Positions 56,650-64,000 of a stretch of DNA of 64,000 bases are shown piece after piece. Below the pieces are notes generated by a model. It saw nothing but the letters and a program-made list of their open reading frames with translations, was not told the DNA's origin and did no database searches. Made by a program: the position numbers and the translations under genes. The stretch covers positions 124,001 through 188,000 of the forward strand of contig MU839841.1 in the NCBI GenBank assembly GCA_030411725.1, read 5' to 3'. Position 1 is the stretch's first letter. The number at the start of each line of letters is the position of its first letter. The stretch comes from Echria macrotheca (lineage: Eukaryota > Ascomycota > Sordariomycetes > Sordariales > Schizotheciaceae).

Positions 56650-58628
56650 CTAGTCCGAGAAATCAGACTCATGCAACTCGTCCGGGTCGCCTTGGACCAG
56701 AACCTCAAACCCACCGCCAAAGGCTTCCCGGATAGTATCTCTGATCGTGGCCTCGTCGACCGGGCTGAACCTGTACTCCCAGAGCTGGCCGTCGAGCGCG
56801 AGGTGGAAGCCGCCGTGGTCGCCCTGGGCATCGTCCCGGAGGGTCTGGACGAAGGCCAGGAGCTGCCAGTACGTAAAAGCCGTCGAGGACATGATGTGGA
56901 GGAATTTGAGACGGGGCAGCGTGCATAGGAGCTGGAGGTAGGCCTCGTCCATGCCGTAGGCGTTCAGGGATACTCGCTCGAGGGTATCGCATTTCGCGCA
57001 GGCGAAGCCCTCTGCCGTCAGCGGCTCGCTGAGGATGAGCTGGCGGAGCTGCTCCATCTTGGAGAGGGCAACAACGAGGAGCTGGATCGTCTCGGTGCCG
57101 ACCATGTCCTCGTCGTCCTCGTCACGACTGGACCGGATCGTGAGGGTCTGGATTTTGGTCTGGCGAGACAGCTCCAGGTAGAGGGCATCCGCATCGCCCG
57201 TCACCTCGATGTTTAGGGACAGAAGGCTGATTTTGGATTGCTCCAAGACCGCTGCCAGAAACTGCGGCCCGTCGGCGATGTTGAGTCTCACATCGACTAG
57301 GTTGACACTTTGCTCCAACCATGAGATGGTCTCTTCGTAGCTGGCCCAGCGGGAGCGACGTATTACTCGATCCGATTCCAGTGTCAATGCCTGTAACTGA
57401 GGGCACGGGCCTATCAAATGCAACGAATTCAATCCGGGGTGGCCGATGTCTCGCACCGAAAGCCGCGTTAGTGAAACGGCGTGTTGCCCCAATGCCTGAA
57501 AGGTTTCCTGGCCAAGCTCATTCTTGCTGGTGATTGTAAACGATTCTATGAAAGTTAGTCATAGGTAGAATCGGCTTCATGGGAGTTTACCTAATGTATT
57601 TGGATCTGTTCGCAGTTAGCCAGGGCTAATCAATGGGTGGCTACCATCATAGGTTGTCGTGATGGAACAGTTTACAACTTACTCAAAGAACCGATGCAGC
57701 CTGCCATCTCCATATCTACATCCGTCCCGTCGCAGAAATAACATGTTATTTCATTAAACCCCGGACAATTCTCACTGAAAAGGTCAGCTATGCACTTAGA
57801 GGACACGAGGTCCGGATGACTTACCGGATCGCCAAGCCGACATCACGGTTCAAAACAGAACCATCTCGAACAGCCAAAGACTTCAACCGCGACAAAACCG
57901 ACACCCAGTTTATCAAATTGGCCGTAGGCAGATATGGACCCTCGAGGCTGGTGATGCCGATATCTTTGTCCTCATCATGGGCAGCGGTGCGAAGTTTGTC
58001 GATGATCCTATCGGCAGCCGCGACGATGGTGGCATCTGAGAAATCCACGGCCCTCCCCCGACGGATCTTCAGGTCTTGGAGAGGCGGGGCGAAGAAGACA
58101 TCCTGGAAGTACTTTTTGTACTGCTGTGGGTAGCGAGGCACATCATCGAGGATGTTCAGCAAGTTGCTCAAGTTGAGGGCCTTGATGAAGGTGCAGTAAG
58201 GGAGAAATGTTGCCCCGCTGGCTGACGCGATGATGGAGCGCCATAGGATCATAGACCCCTTGACGAAACCGATCACAGAGAGTCCAGCCGGGGAGTTATG
58301 ATGGATGCTGTAGAGGAGCGGCAGAGCCAGAGAAGCAAGCCCCTGTGACGTGTTAGTAGGTACAGGCTGTTGAATAATCACCAAGTATGTCGTATTCCGT
58401 ACTTACACGCGATACTTGGGAGCAAACATAGAGACTGTTTGTATCGAGCTGGTCAGCGAGAACTCGCATGACCTCCAGCCATATTTCCTGGGGTAGAATA
58501 TATGCGGTCGAAACTGATACCGTCAGTCACGTCTCTCTCATAACAAAACAGGGGTACTGACGTCCTTGAGTCTGTGCCGCGATTTCCTCCCTCGCGACGG
58601 TGCTACGCGTCATGATCTGGTCCCTCAT
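56650..58628 (-). CDS. F-box protein with leucine-rich-repeat-like body
   Basis: Exons on the minus strand are 58628-58562, 58513-58407, 58342-57825, 57774-57683, 57605-57591 and 57545-56650, giving 564 aa. Residues about 25-65 form an F-box (LPQEIWLEVMRVLADQLDTN, then SLYVCSQVSRGLASLALPLL), so it should bind Skp1 and recruit a target to an SCF ubiquitin ligase. The body carries repeating leucine patterns (KALNLSNLLNIL, LQALTLESD, ISLLSLNIEVTG, LERVSLNAYG, LKFLHIMSS) like degenerate LRRs. The target is unknown. Exon 5 is only 15 nt, flanked by two introns each with a perfect CTAAC. Skipping it also keeps frame, changing NPNTLE to K. The start could be 58613. It diverges from RAD9 with 284 bp between starts. 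Confidence 0.8.
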
Positions 58629-58912
58629 CTTGAACAGTTTCGAAAAAAAAATACACGAGGAGTTCAAATGATCTATTCGCCTCAGAATTGAAATTTGCTG
58701 GATTTGCTTGTTGTTGACAATGGCAAGTCGCGTTCCGGGTGCGGGGCTGCCTAGAACAAGATGCACGCTGAGACTTGCCGCCACCGCGTCCTCTAACACT
58801 TTCCCAGCGCATCGATTGGCGAACCAAACACCTTGTTCTCAATCGAGACTGCGTGCCTCAATTGCCCCATTGCCGACCGCAAACCGTCTTGGGACAGGCC
58901 AGTGAACTCACG

Positions 58913-60534
58913 ATGGGCGTCCTGAACTTTACGCTCAACGAAGATGGCGTGGCCGTGATGCACGATGCCCTCATGTGCATGTTCAAGTTCAGCGACGACG
59001 TCTGCTTGGAAGCTAGGAAGGACAAGCTGACCCTGACAACACTCAACGTCTCCAAATCCGCCTACGTTTGCTTTACCTTCGCCGCCGGCCGCTTCTTCTC
59101 CCGTTACCGGTTCGACGGAAATGCACAGTACCGCGACAGGTTCTCCTGCCAGGTCTACACCAGGGTCAGTCCAGTCTGTCGGACCACCCCCGTGTGTCTG
59201 GCTAACATGACAGCAGTCGCTTCTGTCCATCTTCAGACCACGCCAGAGCAGTGACTCGGCTGGTGGTCGAGAATCTACGATTGAACGATGCGACGTCATC
59301 ATCGAGGATGGCCCGGGCAGGAAGAGCCGGCTCATTGCCCGAATCTCTTGCAGAAACGGTTCGTGCCCTGCGATGGACTCGACATGGGTTACTCACATGT
59401 AACAGGGACAACGGCCACCCATTCACTTTCTTTCGAGGCAAAGGCCCCAACTCACGCAAAGTTCGAGAAGAACGAGGCGACGAATCACTGGGCCATCTCG
59501 TCGAGGACACTGCGCCAGCTCATGGACCACTTTGGGCCCAGTATCGAGCTCCTTGATATCAACACCGACGACGACACCCGGGTCGTCAACTTTACCTGTT
59601 TCACGGAAAAGGCACAGAAACGCGGTTCCAACACTAATGAGGGTAAGTCATGGTCATTCTATTTGAAGAGGGTTGCTGATTTTGGAAGCTGTCCTCAAGA
59701 AGCCACTACACACCAACATTGCCGTTGAGATGGATGAGTTTGATGATGTCGAGGTCGAGGACAAGCTTCACATCATTATCAGCGTGAAAGACTTCCGTGC
59801 CATTCTCCAACATGCTCAACTTACCAGCGGCGAGCTTTCCACATCGTATTCAATCCCCGGGCGGCCAATGAAGTTGTCGTACAACAACGACGGCGTCTTG
59901 TGTGAATTCATCCTCATGACGGTTGGTGAGAAGGACGTCATGAACCAGAAGCACAAGAACCCTCGCGGAAGTTCGGCGGCCGCCAAAGCAGCTAGGCCGG
60001 AGCTGGATGCCACTTCTCACCGGGAGAGTTCTGTCGCAAATGAGAAGCCGAGTCAACAAGTGGATGCAGGCCTGATGAAACCACCAGCAAGACGGCCAAT
60101 ACAGCAAAGGTCGCCAACGCGGCTACGTCAACCACACTTTGAAATCCGCCCGCAACCGATGCCGCCGCCGGCAACTGCAAGATCGGACTCGCTATTTGTA
60201 ACTCAGCACGATGACGAACAGCAATGGGAACCACTGAATCCCGACGAGGAGGAAGACGAGGGCGATGATGATAGGCTCGAGTGGAATTCGAACAATGAGC
60301 CGGTGAGTTCCATGGATGTGTCATATACCGACTGCTAACGATGCTAGAATCCATCCACCATGCGTATTAGTAGTTACGTCGATCGACCGGCCCCGCCTGA
60401 GCCTCAGTCGCTTGATCATCTTCCATCTGGAATGGAGCCAACTCAGCCACTTTCAGATGTGTGTTTCTCGATCACCGCTTGTGCTCTTGCTGACATGCTA
60501 TCAGGTTCGCCGCTTCGGCCTATTTTCCTCCTAG
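58913..60534 (+). CDS. RAD9: DNA damage checkpoint clamp subunit Rad9
   Basis: Exons 58913-59164, 59217-59358, 59406-59642, 59689-60302, 60348-60458 and 60505-60534 give 461 aa. The N-terminus (VLNFTLNEDGVAVMHDALMC, then FSDDVCLEARKDKLTLTTLN and SKSAYVCFTF) and the second half (VEVEDKLHIIISVKDFRAIL, then YNNDGVLCEFILMTVGE) are the two PCNA-like lobes of fission-yeast-type Rad9. The C-terminal tail is disordered and acidic (DEEEDEGDDD) and ends VRRFGLFSS after PTQPLSD; the last two short exons are required to reach this conserved end. Rad9 joins Hus1 and Rad1 in the 9-1-1 clamp loaded at damage by Rad17-RFC, and its phosphorylated tail recruits the TopBP1-type activator. Introns are 45-52 nt. 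It converges on the ATS1-like gene with 78 bp between stops. Confidence 0.92.
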
Positions 60535-60612
60535 ACGGCTTAACTTTGCTTCTTGGGCCGCTGGGTCCCGGCACCTGGATTCCGGTGCCAAATATATTAG
60601 GCCCAATGGAGC

Positions 60613-61677
60613 TCAGGTTTCTTCCGGTACGTCGATGGCCACCCAGCTCGTTGCGCACCCGGCGCCGATTGTTGTAATCTTGGAGCCCTTGGGCGCATAC
60701 TTCAATGAGGCGATGACACCTCTCTGGCCTTTCCCGCTCTCTGCTTCTCCAGGCCCGCAATTGCCATGTTCTCCCCATCCCCAAGCTGTGACCTCGCCGT
60801 CATCGCTCAGGGACAAAGCGTGCTCGCTTCCTATTGCAATTTTGGCGGCCTTCGAAAGGTCTTGCGGCACCATCTGGCCATGGTCATCGCGGCCCCAACT
60901 CACGACTGTCCCGTCCCCGCAAAGCACATATACATTACTCCACCCAGCTCCAACATCTTTCCATCCGGAGATTTTGGTTGCGGCCGGCGCCTTGGTTTGG
61001 ACTCCCCACTTATCGGAACCCAAGATCATCATCTTGCCGTCGTCTGTTGTCCCAAATAAACATGTAAACTCCTTTCCACAGATAGCCCTTGTCACCGCAA
61101 ACGAGACGCCGTCGATTTTTCTGGGCGAATACACTACCGCTTCGTTTCCGGGCACTGGCCCGAGCTGTCCCTTTCGGGCCGCGCCCCAGCCCCAAACACT
61201 GCCGTCGCTCAACACCGCCACGGCATGGGCCATGCTTGCAGATAGATCAACGATGTGTGTTCCTTGGGGCGGAAAGTTGGGAACGAGCGATGCGGAAGGA
61301 GTACGGATTATGAGTTGGCCAAGACCCAGTTCGCCTTTCAGGCCGGTCCCGAGGGCGTACAACGCCGTAGGAGGGGAACCGGTAGTGAAGAAGCTAGCAG
61401 TCCAAGAGGCGGCGATGTGTGTGACCGGAGACGCTGTAGCGAGTTGATGGAACTGAGAGTCAGACGGGGAACTCCCGATGGCACCGGATGTTGCATCACC
61501 CGCTCCGAAGAGGGTCCCATCCGAGGTTAGAAGCAGCGTGTGGTTGCCGCCGGCGGCGATGGTGGTTACTGATGAAGCTGGAGGAAGAGGAACTGGTTTT
61601 GGTACCGACACATCTTCTCTGTGTCCAATACCTAGCTGGCCCGAGCCGTTTGAGCCTAAAGCAAATAGTTGTTGCAT
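60613..61677 (-). CDS. ATS1-like: RCC1-repeat protein (ATS1-like)
   Basis: Single exon, 354 aa, starting MQQLFALGSNGSGQLGIGHR. An upstream in-frame Met 13 codons earlier is less likely, since the repeat begins at the chosen one. The whole protein is RCC1-type beta-propeller blades: FALGSNGSGQLGIG, LYALGTGLKGELGLGQ, VWGWGAARKGQLGP, MMILGSDKWGVQ, VVSWGRDDHGQM and VTAWGWGEHGNCGPG, with intervening HTLLLTSDG, HAVAVLSDG and HALSLSDDG. Yeast Ats1 (333 aa) has this size and works with Kti11/Dph3 in diphthamide and wobble-uridine modification; it was first found as an alpha-tubulin suppressor. A different RCC1-like role is possible. Divergent from TYR1 with 384 bp between starts. Confidence 0.85.
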   Translation of the reverse strand: MQQLFALGSNGSGQLGIGHREDVSVPKPVPLPPASSVTTIAAGGNHTLLLTSDGTLFGAGDATSGAIGSSPSDSQFHQLATASPVTHIAASWTASFFTTGSPPTALYALGTGLKGELGLGQLIIRTPSASLVPNFPPQGTHIVDLSASMAHAVAVLSDGSVWGWGAARKGQLGPVPGNEAVVYSPRKIDGVSFAVTRAICGKEFTCLFGTTDDGKMMILGSDKWGVQTKAPAATKISGWKDVGAGWSNVYVLCGDGTVVSWGRDDHGQMVPQDLSKAAKIAIGSEHALSLSDDGEVTAWGWGEHGNCGPGEAESGKGQRGVIASLKYAPKGSKITTIGAGCATSWVAIDVPEET

Positions 61678-62061
61678 TTTATTGTGATTTTGTGATCTGG
61701 AAAATATCAAAGGCAAGTAAACTTATTCAGACTTGAACTTCGACCTTTTTGGTGAATCTGATCTGACGCCCCACCACAAGCTTGAGCTGCGGCTGCGGGG
61801 CAGATGCATCTCAAGCCTACCAGGTATTTGATTGGCTGTGGTAGCTAAAGTGGGTCACCCAGTCCGGCCTTAAATTCTTTGCACCTCAACGCCGAAAATT
61901 TCTTTGCCCTTCCCACAACAACATTCTTCGCTGCTGACGAACGCCTCCCCACCGCTTTTGTGAGACCATCGGCGCTTGCCTGGCTCTCAGCGTGGTACCT
62001 GGGCACCGCAGGATGTGATCTTGGTTCTTGCCGAGGGGAAATATCTGCATCCTCATCGCGA
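61678..62061. promoter_or_regulatory. Shared promoter of the ATS1-like and TYR1 genes
   Basis: These 384 bp lie between divergent starts. An open frame in phase with TYR1 begins at 61879, but its sequence is not conserved-looking and I treat it as leader. Confidence 0.4.
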
Positions 62062-63930
62062 ATGTCCACACGACAGGACGCCATGCCCACGCAGACTCTC
62101 TCTCAGGTCCCGCCCGGGATGGAGGATTTTGTCGTCGGTCTGATTGGCATGGGCGACATGGGCAAGATGTATGCCCGGAGACTCAGCAGCGCCGGATGGA
62201 GGTAATACCACGGATTTCTCTGTCGCCTACCAATCAATCCTACGGCTCTCGACTACTAACCACAGGAGATTGAGTCTCACTTGCAATTGGTACGTTTTTT
62301 TATTCTTTGTCTCCCCCCTCCCCGCAGATGATGACTTGAGTGCATTTGGCTAGAGCATCGTGTATGGCGCGGTTGGTCAGCCATTCTGGCCCCGACTGTT
62401 GCTGTGCACTTTCCATGATGAAAAATCTCAGCTACCTAATTATTTTTGTCTGAGGCAATTCCTCGATATTTTACGTTCTGGCATTACGTCCGGTGGGCAT
62501 CCTGCTAACAGCAGTCAAAACAGATTTACATAGATCCGCATGGGACAATGCTGATTGAGGATGTGTCGTCCAGAATCATGGCTTGCGACCGGGAAGAGAA
62601 GTATGACGATCTGATCAAGGAGTTCTCAGGAAATGTAGGGTGGCGGTCTCGATCTGACCTCTCTGCAGCGCCAGTGCTGAGAACCCATGTCTTTTTTAGA
62701 GAAATATACAAATTCTTCGCAACGGCCATCTGGTGGCTCGGGCCAGCAGTTACATCATCTACAGCGTGGAGGCGGCCGCCATTGGACGTGTTGTTGCGCA
62801 ATATGGTCCCTGTGTGTTCCCATGATGCATCTTGACCCGTAGACGGAGTTCTCACCATGGTCTTTCTTGTAGCAACCCGGCTGGGCGCCATCGTGGGCGG
62901 GCAGACATCGTGCAAAGATCCCGAGATAAAAGCGTTTGAGGAGCACCTCCCTGACGACGTCGACATTGTGTCCTGCCACTCTCTCCACGGCCCGAATGTG
63001 GACCCCAAGGGCCAGCCGCTGGTGTTGATCAAGCACCGGGCCTCGGACGAGTCATTCGCCAAGGTGGAAACGGTGCTGCGCTGCCTGGGATCGAAACATG
63101 TGTATCTGACAGCGGCAGAACACGACCGCATCACGGCCGACACGCAGGCCGTGACGCACGCCGCCTTCCTCAGCATGGGCAAGGCGTGGCACGCGAACAC
63201 GCAGTTCCCCTGGGAGGGCGGGCGCTACGTCGGCGGCATCGAGAACGTCAAGATCAACCTGATGCTGCGCATCTACGCGCAAAAGTGGCACGTCTACGCC
63301 GGGCTCGCCATCCTCAACCCCGAGGCGCACAAGCAGATCGGCCAGTTCGCCCGGTCTACGACGGAGCTGTACTACCTCATGCTCGAGGGCCGCCGGGACG
63401 AGCTGCGCAAGCGCGTGTATGCTGCCAAAGACAAAGTGTTTGGCAAGGAGGGGAGTCCCAAGTGGGGAGGGCGGCCTTTGCTTAGGGGCGGGCTGCTTGA
63501 CCGGTTTAGTTTGGGGACGAGGAGGGAAGATGAAGAGGACGGGAAGCAGCCGCCGATGCAGAATAATCACTTGTCGTTGCTGGCTATGGTGGATTGCTGG
63601 AGCGCGCTGGGGATCGTGCCGTATGACCATATGATTTGCTCGACGCCGCTGTTCCGGCTGTGGCTGGGCGTTGCGGAGCATTTGTTTCGCACGCCGGGAC
63701 TGCTGGATGAGTGTTTGAGGGTGGGTATTGAGGATAATACGTTCCGGAGAGATGATTTGCAGTTCACCATTGCTGCGTGCGGATGGGCTGAGTGTGTCTC
63801 GCTCAGGCAGTTTGAGACGTGGAGGGAGCGGTTTGCGGTCACGCAGCGGTTTTTTGAGCCGAGGTTTAAGGGCGCTGTGGAGGTTGGGAATGCTATGATC
63901 AAGGCTGTTTTGGAGAGTGATCTGGAGTGA
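62062..63930 (+). CDS. TYR1: Prephenate dehydrogenase (NADP+), tyrosine biosynthesis
   Basis: Exons 62062-62201, 62574-62634, 62700-62811 and 62873-63930 give 456 aa, like yeast Tyr1 (about 450). The NADP-binding motif is GLIGMGDMG (G29-x-G31-x2-G34). Splicing joins SSAGWR to IMACDREEKYDDLI, then NIQILRNGHLVARASSYIIY, YGPSTRLGAIVGGQTSCKDP, CHSLHGP and the catalytic block HDRITADTQAVTHAAFLSMG, each matching the family order. The enzyme oxidatively decarboxylates prephenate to 4-hydroxyphenylpyruvate. The first intron is 372 nt, the longest in the window. The other two are 65 and 61 nt. Start 62062 (MSTRQDAMPTQ) is favoured, with 62083 an alternative. The last 70 bp of the window are its 3' flank. 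Confidence 0.93.
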
Positions 63931-64000
63931 TGGTTTTGGGAGAGGTGGGATGTGGTTTGGGGTATGGTAGCGTGATGATTTGGGGGTAGGTAGATTCGGG

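Overview
The window is nuclear DNA of a filamentous ascomycete, most likely a Sordariomycete. The evidence is short introns (about 44-100 nt) with GTANGT donors, CTAAC/CTGAC branch sites and YAG acceptors. The genes are also typical: an a-factor receptor of the STE3/PRE-1 type with a long tail, a Zn2Cys6 regulator, a CAP10-type GT90, single-copy housekeeping genes and GC-rich third codon positions. Twenty-six protein genes can be supported. Exon boundaries were placed by hand from splice signals and by requiring reading-frame phases to agree, so most models differ from the simple open reading frames.

Layout. 0-9 kb: RING/zinc-finger/SH3 protein (+), mitochondrial enoyl-CoA hydratase (-), RER1 (+), PAF1 (+). 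9-17 kb: GT90 (-), ribosomal proteins uS8 (-) and eS12 (+), parvulin PIN4 (-), SRA/YDG protein (-). 17-25 kb: Zn2Cys6 factor (-), a 4.2-kb stretch without a gene, STE3-type receptor (-). 26-32 kb: mitochondrial SSB (+), MTO1 (+), cardiolipin synthase (-). 32-35.8 kb: a gene-poor island with a small inverted-repeat element, an AT-rich interior that looks mutated, and an assembly gap set in homopolymers. 35.8-64 kb: a dense run of TDP1 (-), PET100 (+), YebC/TACO1 (-), LAA1/HEATR5 (+), CCDC90/FMP32 (-), alpha/beta-hydrolase fused to a capping-type phosphatase (+), NTF2-like (-), alkaline phosphatase (+), F-box (-), RAD9 (+), ATS1-like (-) and TYR1 (+). These twelve genes alternate strand without exception.

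There is no metabolic cluster or operon. Themes that recur are mitochondrial biogenesis (enoyl-CoA hydratase, SSB, MTO1, cardiolipin synthase, PET100, TACO1-type YebC, CCDC90), DNA repair and checkpoint (TDP1, RAD9), Pol II/translation (PAF1, uS8, eS12) and membrane traffic (RER1, LAA1). The least ordinary items are the membrane-anchored alpha/beta-hydrolase carrying a metazoan/plant capping-enzyme-like phosphatase domain, the divergent SRA/YDG protein, two genes whose first coding exon is only the ATG, an N-terminal pair of ubiquitin- and SUMO-binding-like motifs on TDP1, and the inverted-repeat element near 34 kb.
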